Part shown: piece by piece, positions 34,831-43,496 of the stretch
Layout: each line of letters opens with the position of its first letter
Numbering within the stretch: the stretch's first letter is position 1
Assembly: GCF_028823535.1 (NCBI RefSeq)
Contig: NZ_JAQIYM010000004.1
Location: 186,001-250,000 of the forward strand
DNA length: 64,000 nucleotides
From: Pseudomonas serbica
GTDB lineage: Bacteria; Pseudomonadota; Gammaproteobacteria; Pseudomonadales; Pseudomonadaceae
Reading direction: 5' to 3'
Position numbers and translations under genes: made by a program
Notes under the pieces: generated by a model
What the model saw: only the letters and a program-made list of their open reading frames with translations
What the model was told of the DNA's origin: nothing
Database searches by the model: none

Positions 34831-35976
34831 TTACAGACAAGTGGCCAGTACCCGCACAAGCTTTTGTGCACGCGGATCCATCAAGACGTACGGCCCCAGG
34901 GTATTTGTCACAAAACCAAACGCCACATCATGTTCCGGGTCAGCAAAACCAACGGAACCGCCGGCGCCCGGATGACCGAACGCGCGCGCGCCCAGGCCGA
35001 AGGTCGCATTGGGCACGTCCGGTTGGTCGAGCATGCATCCCAGGCCGAAGCGGGTTCGCGTCAACAGTGTCTTGTCCTCGCCAAGGCTGTGCTCACGGGT
35101 CAGTTCATCGAGCAACTCACCTTCCAGCAGGCTGCCATCGAGTAATCCGGCGTAGAACCCGGCCAGGCTACGGGCATTGCCGTGGCCATTGGCCGCCGGC
35201 TGCTGCATGCGCCGCCACTCCGGCTTGTTGGTGCTGGTCAGCACCGAGGGCGGATTGGTGAACGCGCGGGTGGTCATGGCCGTTGGCTCGCGCATGGTCA
35301 CTTGCAGCAGGCGCTGGGCCGCAGCATCGCCGACATTGCCCTTGCCGCGGGCAATGTGCGCCACGCGAGGAAACTCTTCATCGGCCAGGCCGACGTGAAA
35401 ATCCAGGCCCAAGGGTTTGGCAACTCGCGCCACGATGGATTCACCGGGGCCACGACCGTCCGCACGGCGCAGCAGCTCGCCGATCAGCCAGCCATAGGTG
35501 ATGGCCGCATAACCGTGGCCTTCGCCTGGCGTCCACCAAGGCGCTTCAGCGGCCAGGGCGTTGACCATGGTTTGCCAGTCGTAAAGCGCTTCGGGAGCCA
35601 ACAACTCGCGCAATGCCGGCAGACCGGCCTGATGGCACAGCAGCTGGCGCAGGGTGACCGATTCTTTGCCAGCTGCGGCGAATTCCGGCCAATAGCGGGC
35701 CACCGGGGTGTCCAGTTGCAGCTTGCCTTCGGCCACCAGTTGCAGGGCGGTGACGGCAGTGAAGGTCTTGGTGCAGGAAAAGAGGTTGGCGATGGTGTCG
35801 CTGTGCCAGGCTTCAGTCCCGTCCTTGTCGGCGGTGCCGGACCACAAGTCGACGACGGTTTGGCCGCCGATCTGGATGCATAATGCGGCGCCACGTTCCT
35901 GAGGATCGTCGAACAGCGCCGCGAACGCTTCACGCACTGCCTCGAACTTAAGCTCGTAATGACCCTGAATCTGCAC
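34831..35976 (-). CDS. Serine hydrolase of the beta-lactamase/EstB family
   Basis: A 381-residue hydrolase of the class C beta-lactamase fold (family VIII esterases). The nucleophile is the Ser of SCTK in NLFSCTKTFTAVTALQ, the Tyr motif is YAAITYGWL, and a late HPGAGGS takes the place of KTG. The start is GTG at 35976 (VQIQGHYELKFEAVREAFAA), behind GGGGAG. It resembles the P. fluorescens EstB/esterase III N-terminus as I remember it. The longer frame to 36135 is rejected. No signal peptide is seen, so it acts in the cytoplasm, probably on short-chain esters. Confidence 0.88.
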   Translation of the reverse strand: MQIQGHYELKFEAVREAFAALFDDPQERGAALCIQIGGQTVVDLWSGTADKDGTEAWHSDTIANLFSCTKTFTAVTALQLVAEGKLQLDTPVARYWPEFAAAGKESVTLRQLLCHQAGLPALRELLAPEALYDWQTMVNALAAEAPWWTPGEGHGYAAITYGWLIGELLRRADGRGPGESIVARVAKPLGLDFHVGLADEEFPRVAHIARGKGNVGDAAAQRLLQVTMREPTAMTTRAFTNPPSVLTSTNKPEWRRMQQPAANGHGNARSLAGFYAGLLDGSLLEGELLDELTREHSLGEDKTLLTRTRFGLGCMLDQPDVPNATFGLGARAFGHPGAGGSVGFADPEHDVAFGFVTNTLGPYVLMDPRAQKLVRVLATCL

Positions 35977-36112
35977 CCGCAACTCCCCGGAAAAACCTTG
36001 TATAAAGTGGGCCGCATTGTTCCAGCCCTTGAGGGTTTTGGGAACAGGGGCGGGCTGGGCGGTCAATCGCCCGTTAAAACTGATCAGAATTATTTGTGTC
36101 TGTAATGAGGCC

Positions 36113-36135
36113 CTCGCGGGCAAGCCCGCTCCCAC
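36113..36135. repeat. Single REP unit
   Basis: CTCGCGGGCAAGCCCGCTCCC palindrome, of the GGGCAAGCCCGC subtype, between the esterase and glycoside hydrolase genes. Confidence 0.75.
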
Positions 36136-36159
36136 ATTGAATTTCAGTCGTATCGAGGC

Positions 36160-38661
36160 TCAATGACCTTCGCCGGAATGCCCACCGGCGCCCTTCCCCG
36201 GGCCTTTGCCGGCGTCGGCCTTGCGCCCGCCCTCGGCGTCGTGGCTGGCCTTGTCGAGCTCGGATGCGGCCTTCTGGGCCTCTTTAGCCAATTGATCGAC
36301 TGTCGCCAGATTGCTCTTGCGCACACTGTCGACAAAACCCTGGAACGGCAGATCGGTAATGCCCACCAGACCGAAGTGACCATTTTCGCCATCCAGCAGG
36401 CGCCCGGTTACGGGTTGGTCGAGGTATTGGAACCAGTGCACACCGACAATCGACGGTTCGGCAAGCGCCTGTTTCAGGAAGTTCGCGTAGGCTGGGCCAC
36501 GGTCTTCTTCCTTCGCCAGTTGCGTCACGCCGCCCCAGAACGGGCCGCGATCGGTGGAGCCGAAATTGAATTCGGTGACCAGTACCGGTTTGTCCAGGCC
36601 GCGCAATTTGGCGAAGTCGTAACCGTCCTGGGGTTGCAAGGTGTACATGTTGAAGCTCAGGACGTCGCAGTACTGCGCACAGGCCTCGACGGCCTCCGGG
36701 GTGCTGATGGCAAACCGGCCGCCGAGCAACAGCTGGTTCGGTGCATGCCACTCTAGCGAGTCGGAAATGGTCTTGAAGTAGGTATCGGCAAAGACCTTCT
36801 GGAAGTATTTGAAGTCAGCCTCGATTTCCGGGTGCTCGGCGCTAGGCAGCGGCGGCACGAAGCCCGGGTCTTCCATCAGCTCCCAGGCTGGCAGATCAAT
36901 ACCCCAGGCCTTCGACAAGCCTGCCTGGTTACGGTATTTGTCGCGCAATTGCTTGAGGAACGCGCGCTTGGCCGGCACGTCGGTGGTCATTTTCAAGGTG
37001 CCGTACGCGAGCGCGTAACGGTCTTTCGGGTCATCGCCGGGACCGGCCCAGGCCAGTTCGTTGTCGGCGAAGTAACCGATCAGCCAAGGATCGTCGCGGT
37101 GGTCGCGGGCGGCAATGGCCACCGCGCGCTCCGTCGCCATGGCGAAACGTGGGTCGAACGGGTCGGGCATCGCGCCCCACCAGTCTCTGCCGGTGCTGAT
37201 GCTGGCATAATCGCCGACGATCGACAGTGGCAAGGTGTACGGCATGCGCTGCGCCTCGCCCAGTGCCGGTGCGCTCCAGTTGCCGAGGGTGTTGAACCCC
37301 CACGCTTGCAGGCGCGCCAGGGTATGGTCGGTCCAGCGCTGCTCATCGAAGGTCGTTTTGCACGACTCGGCAGGTACCGGCTCAGCCGCTTTCGCCACCG
37401 TCGCATCGACGGCACCAGCCTTGGCGGCTTCGGCGACACCGGATTCGGCCGTTGATGGCACAACGGCGGTCTCGGCCGCCTTCTCGGCCGTCGCCTCTAC
37501 CGCATCGGCCTTGGCCGCTTCGGCAACGCCGGCCTTGGTATTGCTACCCAATGCACAAGGGTCGCCGTTCAGGCGCTGCAAGTTGGCGCCGTAGAAGTCA
37601 TACCACCTTCCAGAATTGAAACCCCGGCCCTGATCGACGCCGTTGCCACCGCGGTTATCGCCTTCACCGAAGTGATTGGCCAGCGGTTCGTCAGTCTTGG
37701 GCAGGGATTCGAACATCCATTCACGACCGGCGACATAAGTCTGGTTGACGTCCGCGGCAACGGTATTGACCCCCAGGGAGTAGAACGGATGCCCTTGGGG
37801 CGTCACCAGGTACCAGCGACCGTCGCGTTTCTCGGTGCGGAAGAAGCCGCTGGCCTTGAACGTCGGTCCGTTGGTCCAGCCGCCGAACGTGTCCAGGGGG
37901 GACTTTTCGCGCTCACCCAGCCAGGTTTTCAGCTGCTGTTGTTCCTTGGCGGCGGCGCTTTTCAGTTGTTCGTCGCTGCTGATCTTTTCTGGCCATTTGG
38001 CCCGGGTCGATTGACCATAGGCGTCCACCAGACCGCCATAGACCGTTTGGGTCACACCTTCACCGTCCTGCACGCCGAAGCGCTCCAGCAGGATGCTCTG
38101 GGCGACTTTCGGTTGATCCATGGACAAGCTGACCGACACCACGTGGCTGCGGTCCAGCTCACCGGCACTGCTGGCCAGCAAAACGCGCTGGCCATCGACC
38201 GTCATCGGCATTGGCGGGCCAGCCTTCAGGCCCTGGCTCAGCGGTGAAGTCGGCAGCAACGGCACCAACAGGGTCTGCGCCGGGCCGGCTGGAAGATCGA
38301 CGCGACTGACCAAGGTCTTGCCGTCATTGCTCTGGATGGTCACGTACAGGGTCAAGGCCCAGTTCATGGCGCTCTGGATCCGCAGGCTCATGACGCCCGA
38401 CTGGGACCAGTCCCAGACGCCGGTCTGCGGGGACAGGCGCAGGGTTGGTCGGGCAACCGGGTTGAAGGTAACCCGGCGCAGCACTTCGCCTTCGGGGGTC
38501 TGTTCGGCGTTGGACTGCGGCAGGCTGGCGTCCTGGGTCGCCACCTGGACCACATCGGCGGGGCGTACAAAGTTGAACAGCGTCTGCTGCCCGGCGGGTG
38601 CGGCCAGCAAGGGCGTTGCGAACATCAGGGCAAGAACGGCAGGTAGCGAACAGCGAATCAT
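36160..38661 (-). CDS. Secreted agarase-like glycoside hydrolase
   Basis: An 833-residue exported enzyme with a signal peptide (RCSLPAVLALMFATPLLAAPA). An N-terminal beta-sandwich (about 25-250) precedes a (beta/alpha)8 catalytic domain that resembles beta-agarases of GH50 and GH42/GH2-like clan A enzymes. The acid/base is probably Glu535 in YFADNELAWAG; the nucleophile is Glu697 in VLVTEFNFGS. An Ala-rich tandem repeat is inserted at 377-433 between Cys369 and Cys434. The C-terminus ends in a Gly/Lys/His tail. Whether it cleaves agar or a self-made exopolysaccharide is unknown; a soil pseudomonad makes the second more likely. Confidence 0.8.
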   Translation of the reverse strand: MIRCSLPAVLALMFATPLLAAPAGQQTLFNFVRPADVVQVATQDASLPQSNAEQTPEGEVLRRVTFNPVARPTLRLSPQTGVWDWSQSGVMSLRIQSAMNWALTLYVTIQSNDGKTLVSRVDLPAGPAQTLLVPLLPTSPLSQGLKAGPPMPMTVDGQRVLLASSAGELDRSHVVSVSLSMDQPKVAQSILLERFGVQDGEGVTQTVYGGLVDAYGQSTRAKWPEKISSDEQLKSAAAKEQQQLKTWLGEREKSPLDTFGGWTNGPTFKASGFFRTEKRDGRWYLVTPQGHPFYSLGVNTVAADVNQTYVAGREWMFESLPKTDEPLANHFGEGDNRGGNGVDQGRGFNSGRWYDFYGANLQRLNGDPCALGSNTKAGVAEAAKADAVEATAEKAAETAVVPSTAESGVAEAAKAGAVDATVAKAAEPVPAESCKTTFDEQRWTDHTLARLQAWGFNTLGNWSAPALGEAQRMPYTLPLSIVGDYASISTGRDWWGAMPDPFDPRFAMATERAVAIAARDHRDDPWLIGYFADNELAWAGPGDDPKDRYALAYGTLKMTTDVPAKRAFLKQLRDKYRNQAGLSKAWGIDLPAWELMEDPGFVPPLPSAEHPEIEADFKYFQKVFADTYFKTISDSLEWHAPNQLLLGGRFAISTPEAVEACAQYCDVLSFNMYTLQPQDGYDFAKLRGLDKPVLVTEFNFGSTDRGPFWGGVTQLAKEEDRGPAYANFLKQALAEPSIVGVHWFQYLDQPVTGRLLDGENGHFGLVGITDLPFQGFVDSVRKSNLATVDQLAKEAQKAASELDKASHDAEGGRKADAGKGPGKGAGGHSGEGH

Positions 38662-38756
38662 GAGAACGGAATTCTCCCTGGCGACCCGAATGGGCCAATG
38701 GAAAAGCAATGGTAGAGAGATAGACAACGCGGTGGGCAAAACTGCCCACCGGTTTA

Positions 38757-40901
38757 TCAGGAAATTTCACGTCGGAAAGGAGGTAACGCATTGAGGATTG
38801 CCTTGCCATAGCGCTGGGTGACCAGGCGCCGATCAAGCAAGGTGATGGTGCCGCGGTCCTCTTCGGTGCGCAGCAGGCGCCCGCAGGCCTGGACCAGTTT
38901 CAGCGAGGCGTCCGGCACGGAAATTTCCATGAACGGATTGCCGCCACGGGCCTCGATCCATTCGGCCAGCGCCGCTTCTACCGGGTCATCAGGGACCGAG
39001 AACGGAATCTTGGCGATCACCACGTGCTCGCAGTACGCACCGGGCAAGTCGACCCCTTCGGCAAAACTCGCCAAGCCGAACAGCACGCTGGAATCACCGC
39101 CATCGACTCGCGCCTTGTGCTTGTTCAGGGTTTCCTGTTTCGACAGGTTGCCTTGAATGAACACTTGCTTGCGCCAGTCGCGGTCCAGGCCGTCGAACAC
39201 GTCCTGCATCTGCTTGCGCGAGGAAAACAGCACCAGCGTGCCCCTTGAGCCTTCTACCAGGTCCGGCAGATCGCGGATGATTGCAGCGGTATGGGCCGCC
39301 GCATCCCGCGGATCGGCGTTCAGGTTCGGCACCCGCAACACGCCGGCGTCGGCGTGATGAAACGGGCTGGGCACCACGGCGGTCACGGCTTTTTTCGGCA
39401 AGCCGGCGCGCATGCGGAAGCGGTCGAAGGTGCCCAGGGCGGTCAAGGTGGCCGACGTCACCAGTGCGCCATAGGCGACGTTCCACAGGTTGCGCCGGAG
39501 CATTTCCGCCGCCAGGATCGGACTGGCATTGACCTCGATATCGAACAGCGAGCCGCTTTCCGCCAAGGTCAACCAGCGCGCCATGGGTGGGTTGTCTTCC
39601 GGGTCTTCAGCAGTGAACGCGACCCACAACTCCCAGTTGCCGGATGAGCGCGACAACAGACTGCCGAACAGCGGATACCACTCTTCGGCCTGGTTGCTGG
39701 CGATCCCGATATTGACCTCGCCGTCCATGCCTTCCTTGAGCAATTCAGTGAGGCGGGTAAACAGGTCGGTCAGGCGCGCGTAGCCTTTTTTCAGCTCGCT
39801 GCCCATTTCGCGCATGTGCTCGGGAATCACCCCTCCGACGAAACGGTGGCGCGGGCGTTCGCGGCCTTCGACATCTTCGCCGGGCTTGAAGTCGGCGATC
39901 TGCTCACAGGCGGTGAACATGAACTGTTGCTGGGTCTTGATCTCCCGCGCCAGCTCCGGCACCTGCTCGATCAGCTTGCCCAGATCACCCGGCAACGGGT
40001 GCTGGGCCAGCAGCTTGGTGAGGTTCTTGGCAGTGGTTTCCAGCCAGTCGGCGGTGGAACGCAGGCGCGTGTAGTGGGCGAAGTGACCGATGGCCTTGTC
40101 CGGCAGGTGATGGCCTTCGTCGAACACGTAGATGGTGTCGCGCGGATCGGGCAGCACGGCACCGCCGCCCAGTGCCAGGTCGGCCAGGACCATGTCGTGG
40201 TTGGTGACGATCACATCGACCTTGCCCATGCCTTCGCGGGCCTTGTAGAAGGCGCACTGGCCGAAGTTCGGGCAATGACGATTGGTGCACTGGCTGTGAT
40301 CGGTGGTCAGGCGCGCCCAGTCGGCGTCTTCCAGGGCGGTGGACCAGCTGTCGCGGTCACCGTCCCATTTATTGCCGGCGAGCTTCTCGATCATGCTGGT
40401 GAACAGCTTCTGACTGGCCTCATCGACCTCGATCTTGAAGCCTTCTTCTTCGAACAACTGGGCGGTGGCGGTTTGTGCGTGTCCTTCCTGGAGCAACATG
40501 TCGAGCTTGGACAGGCACATGTAGCGCCCACGGCCCTTGGCCAGCGCAAAACTGAAATTCAGCCCGCTGTTGCGCATCAGGTCGGGCAAATCCTTGTAGA
40601 CGATCTGCTCTTGCAAGGCGACGGTGGCCGTGGCGATCACCAGGCGTTTGCCGGCAGCCTTGGCCGTGGGGATGGCGGCCAGGCTGTAGGCCACGGTCTT
40701 GCCGGTACCGGTGCCGGCTTCCACCGCAACTATCGCGGGGTCGCCACTGCGCCGGCCTTCGTCGTCGGTGTCGATGTCACCGAGGACCTTGGCTATTTCG
40801 GCGATCATCAGGCGTTGGCCGTAGCGCGGCTTGAGGCTCTTGGCTTCGAGAAAACGCGAATAGGCGCCCTGGATCGTGGTTTTGAGTTCGGTGCTGATCA
40901 T
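38757..40901 (-). CDS. dinG: ATP-dependent DNA helicase DinG
   Basis: Superfamily 2 (XPD-like) 5'-3' helicase that unwinds D-loops and R-loops. The protein has 714 residues. Walker A is VEAGTGTGKTVAYSL; motif II is VFDEGHHL (DEGH for DEAH); motif VI lies in QACGRLLRTEEDRG. The iron-sulfur cluster is held by Cys residues in RYMCLSKL and SQCTNRHCPNFGQCAFY. The gene is single, between the glycoside hydrolase and the CopD-like gene. No clear Shine-Dalgarno sequence is seen before its ATG. YoaA is a paralogue but is shorter. Confidence 0.95.
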   Translation of the reverse strand: MISTELKTTIQGAYSRFLEAKSLKPRYGQRLMIAEIAKVLGDIDTDDEGRRSGDPAIVAVEAGTGTGKTVAYSLAAIPTAKAAGKRLVIATATVALQEQIVYKDLPDLMRNSGLNFSFALAKGRGRYMCLSKLDMLLQEGHAQTATAQLFEEEGFKIEVDEASQKLFTSMIEKLAGNKWDGDRDSWSTALEDADWARLTTDHSQCTNRHCPNFGQCAFYKAREGMGKVDVIVTNHDMVLADLALGGGAVLPDPRDTIYVFDEGHHLPDKAIGHFAHYTRLRSTADWLETTAKNLTKLLAQHPLPGDLGKLIEQVPELAREIKTQQQFMFTACEQIADFKPGEDVEGRERPRHRFVGGVIPEHMREMGSELKKGYARLTDLFTRLTELLKEGMDGEVNIGIASNQAEEWYPLFGSLLSRSSGNWELWVAFTAEDPEDNPPMARWLTLAESGSLFDIEVNASPILAAEMLRRNLWNVAYGALVTSATLTALGTFDRFRMRAGLPKKAVTAVVPSPFHHADAGVLRVPNLNADPRDAAAHTAAIIRDLPDLVEGSRGTLVLFSSRKQMQDVFDGLDRDWRKQVFIQGNLSKQETLNKHKARVDGGDSSVLFGLASFAEGVDLPGAYCEHVVIAKIPFSVPDDPVEAALAEWIEARGGNPFMEISVPDASLKLVQACGRLLRTEEDRGTITLLDRRLVTQRYGKAILNALPPFRREIS

Positions 40902-41000
40902 GGATTGTCGGGCGCAAAAAACGCTGGATAAATTTTCAGTGGTTCGGTTCGGCCGCTATCATACCCCGCTAATTAATCCCGCGCAGAACGGAGTAACCCG

Positions 41001-41465
41001 ATGACACTTTTTAGCCTCATTTATAGCCTGCATGTACTGGCAGCCCTGGTCTGGGTCGGCGGCATGTTTTTCGCCTGGATGGTCTTGCGCCCTGCGGCCT
41101 TGAAGGCCCTGGAGGGCCCTGCCCGGCTGAAGCTGTGGCTGGAAGTGTTTCAAGGTTTTTTCCGCTGGGTCTGGGTCGCGGTGGTGCTGCTGCCGATCAG
41201 CGGCGTTGGCATGATTCATCTGCAGTTCGCCGGCTTTGAAAGCGCCCCGCGGTATGTGCAGGTGATGATGGGGTTGTATGTGGTGATGACCGCGTTGTTC
41301 ATCCGGATCCAGGCATTGATGTTGCCCGAACTGCGTACCGCGGTGACGGCCCAGGATTGGCCGGCGGGGGCTGCGGTACTGGGAAGGATTCGCCGCTTGG
41401 TGGGGATCAATTTGATGGTGGGGTTGGTGTTGGTGGCGATTGCTGCAGTTCGGCCGGTGTTGTGA
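41001..41465 (+). CDS. CopD-family membrane protein
   Basis: A 154-residue inner-membrane protein with four predicted helices. The first carries SLIYSLHVLAALVWVGGMFF, where the His and the VGG turn are the signature of CopD/YeaQ-like copper-resistance domain proteins. The later helices are FFRWVWVAVVLLPISG and VQVMMGLYVVMTALF. It is preceded by GGAG. Members are often named by domain only; a copper role is not shown by the neighbours. Confidence 0.82.
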   Translation: MTLFSLIYSLHVLAALVWVGGMFFAWMVLRPAALKALEGPARLKLWLEVFQGFFRWVWVAVVLLPISGVGMIHLQFAGFESAPRYVQVMMGLYVVMTALFIRIQALMLPELRTAVTAQDWPAGAAVLGRIRRLVGINLMVGLVLVAIAAVRPVL

Positions 41466-41469
41466 TGTG

Positions 41470-41499
41470 ATCGTTCCCACGCTCTGCGTGGGAACGATC
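41470..41499. repeat. REP-like palindrome, CGTTCCCACGC family
   Basis: Near-perfect palindrome ATCGTTCCCACGCTCTGCGT and its reverse half. It shares sequence with the unit at 54764-54878. Confidence 0.85.
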
Positions 41500-41512
41500 A
41501 GTCTGTGGGGGA

Positions 41513-42271
41513 TTACAACCGCTGCACCGTCACCGACCCCGCAGCCCCCTCCACCCCCGGTTGCCCATCAATACCAGGCTTGCCGCTCTTGCCGCCATCG
41601 GCCTTGTAGACCAGGCAGCCCTTGGCCTTACCGCCTGCCCCTGGCTTGCCACCAGGTCCGGCCATGCCACCAGGACCGCCGGCCACTTGAACCTTGATCC
41701 TGTCTGCCGGGTAATCGCGCGGTACGGCCAGCCTGACCGCCGCGCCAGGCGCACCTGCCTGGCCATCACTGCCGTCGCTGCCATCGGCACCGCGACCCGC
41801 CTGGCCCCAGGCGCAACCCGGTGCCTGGCCGTTGGCTCCGTCGAGGCCGATAAACCCCGGCGCACCCGCGCCACCGCGAGCATCCACCAGTAGTTGTGGC
41901 GCTCTCAGCGCCTTGATCTGCATGTTCAGGTTGCGCCCGGAACGGGCGGCTTTCTGGTAAGTCCCCGGGGCACCGCGCGCGGTAATCTGGCTACCCTCGG
42001 ACAACTCGGCGCGATTGACCTTGAGCTCCAGCGCCTGTTCGCCGGGGACGATGGTGATTCGCGCGTCACGGCCCAGGTGCAGTTCTCCGACGGTGACCTC
42101 GGTTACGTTCGAGGGAATCAGCAAGGTGCCATAGTCAGCTACTTCCAACCGTTCAAGCTGCAGGGTGCTGGCGGTGTTGGGCAGGCGCATCAGCGAGTTG
42201 GTTTCAACGCTCACCACCTGGGCGCAGGCCAATGGGCTGATGAGTGCGGCGAGCAGACAGAGTTTACGCAT
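41513..42271 (-). CDS. Exported protein with collagen-like Gly-X-Y region
   Basis: A 252-residue exported protein. The signal peptide MRKLCLLAALISPLACA is followed by about 100 residues rich in beta strands (TLQLERLEVADYGTLLIPSN). From about residue 130 a Gly-rich region has many Gly-X-Y triplets (GADGSDGSDGQAGAPGAA, GGKSGKPGIDGQPGVEG), broken by the segment AAVRLAVPRDYPADRIKVQV. It could form a triple-helix-like stalk or a Ca-binding loop array. The start overlaps the DUF1145 gene by 8 bp, so the two are coupled. I know no assigned function for this arrangement. Confidence 0.82.
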   Translation of the reverse strand: MRKLCLLAALISPLACAQVVSVETNSLMRLPNTASTLQLERLEVADYGTLLIPSNVTEVTVGELHLGRDARITIVPGEQALELKVNRAELSEGSQITARGAPGTYQKAARSGRNLNMQIKALRAPQLLVDARGGAGAPGFIGLDGANGQAPGCAWGQAGRGADGSDGSDGQAGAPGAAVRLAVPRDYPADRIKVQVAGGPGGMAGPGGKPGAGGKAKGCLVYKADGGKSGKPGIDGQPGVEGAAGSVTVQRL

Positions 42272-42542
42272 GGGAAGCCTTAGGCACAGTGGGAGCCGGG
42301 ATGGTTTGCAGGTGGAAGACGCCAAAAAAGAGGATTTTCAGGCGATCGAGCCAAGGGTGGGCACGGCCCCTGAGCGTGCGGAAGCAGAACATCGCCTCCA
42401 GCAGGTGAAGCCCCGCCAGCAGGCAGCCGGCCAGATTGACCAGCAGGTGCAGCGGATAGATGAATGGCGTGAGCTGATTGACCAGCACCACCAGCCAGAA
42501 CACCAGGGTCAACAGCTTCCCCAGCCCCCATATCACCTTCAT
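42264..42542 (-). CDS. DUF1145 family small membrane protein
   Basis: A 92-residue inner-membrane protein with three hydrophobic stretches (LGKLLTLVFWLVVLVNQL, PLHLLVNLAGCLLAGLHLL, LDRLKILFFGVFHLQTI). The family is seen widely in pseudomonads as DUF1145, without assigned function. Its 3' end overlaps the collagen-like gene by 8 bp. Confidence 0.8.
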   Translation of the reverse strand: MKVIWGLGKLLTLVFWLVVLVNQLTPFIYPLHLLVNLAGCLLAGLHLLEAMFCFRTLRGRAHPWLDRLKILFFGVFHLQTIPAPTVPKASHA

Positions 42543-42689
42543 ACGCGCCCCCGACCAGAATTATTATTTGCTCGCACAGTAACGGCTTCCACGCGGGATA
42601 AGCCAGAGGGCAACCGAAAATTCTTCATGAAGATCGGCAAATGCCGACGGAACGACGTAAATCGTCGCCCGACGGCTCTATTGCGCGGT

Positions 42690-43406
42690 TCAGCGGTTGA
42701 TATTCAATTCCACACGGCGGTTTTTCGCGCGACCTTCTTCGGTTTCATTATCGGCAACGGGCTCACTTTCACCCTTGCCTTCGCTGGTGACCTTGTTCGG
42801 CGTGACGCCCTGGCTCAGCAAATATTCGGCGACGCTGCTCGCACGTTTTTGCGACAGTTCCAGGTTGTACTCATCCGAACCGACGCTGTCGGTATGACCG
42901 ACCACCTTGATGCTCGCGACGTTGGGGTCCTGCAGTTTGCCCATGACCGAATCCAGCCTGCTTTGCATGGAAGGGGTCAAGTCAGCGCTATTGAAGGCAA
43001 ACAGCACATCATCGGCATCGCTCAGGGTGATGACTTCGGCTTGCACAGGTTCAGGCTTCGCGCTCGCCGGGTATTGCGGCAGCGGGCAACCATGATGTTC
43101 CACAGGGGTATTGGCGGGGGTATCCGGGCAGCGATCACGACGGTCGAAGACGCCATCGTCGTCTTCGTCGCCGTCCTGGGCATAACAGATCAAGCCACCG
43201 GTCAGGACACCCAGCGCCGCTCCACCGGCCGCCCAACCGCCACTTTCGAGAGCACCCAAACCTCCGCCGACGAGTCCGCCAATAAGGCTGCAGATCGGCC
43301 AGGTACGTTGATTGAGGGGGGCAGTGCCATCGCTGTGAGTAGCGCAACCGGTCAACAGGCTGCCAAGCAGCAGAACCGGCAAGACGGTCCGTGTGAGATT
43401 GCTCAT
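42690..43406 (-). CDS. OmpA-family lipoprotein (paralogue A)
   Basis: A 238-residue outer membrane lipoprotein: lipobox LLTGC, Cys21. It has a glycine-zipper-like helix (LIGGLVGGGLGALESGGWAAG) and a thrombospondin type 3-like acidic loop, DGDEDDDGVFDRRDRC, likely to bind calcium. The C-terminal OmpA domain carries VGHTDSVGSDEYNLELSQKR and NRRVELNINR for peptidoglycan binding. The ATG at 43406 is preceded by AGGAG. The next gene upstream, at 43497, encodes a close paralogue with the same layout, so this pair arose by tandem duplication. Confidence 0.9.
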   Translation of the reverse strand: MSNLTRTVLPVLLLGSLLTGCATHSDGTAPLNQRTWPICSLIGGLVGGGLGALESGGWAAGGAALGVLTGGLICYAQDGDEDDDGVFDRRDRCPDTPANTPVEHHGCPLPQYPASAKPEPVQAEVITLSDADDVLFAFNSADLTPSMQSRLDSVMGKLQDPNVASIKVVGHTDSVGSDEYNLELSQKRASSVAEYLLSQGVTPNKVTSEGKGESEPVADNETEEGRAKNRRVELNINR

Positions 43407-43496
43407 TTCTGAAAGCTCCTGTGTCACCGGCCAATGCCGGTTACACAGGAGTAAAGACCCGCATCCACGACTGCACAAGCCGCGGATGCGTGGGGT

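Noticed and set aside
35977..36135. Longer N-terminus for the esterase gene
   Set aside because: The extension overlaps a REP unit and has no signal peptide. The GTG at 35976 has GGGGAG and the family N-terminus.
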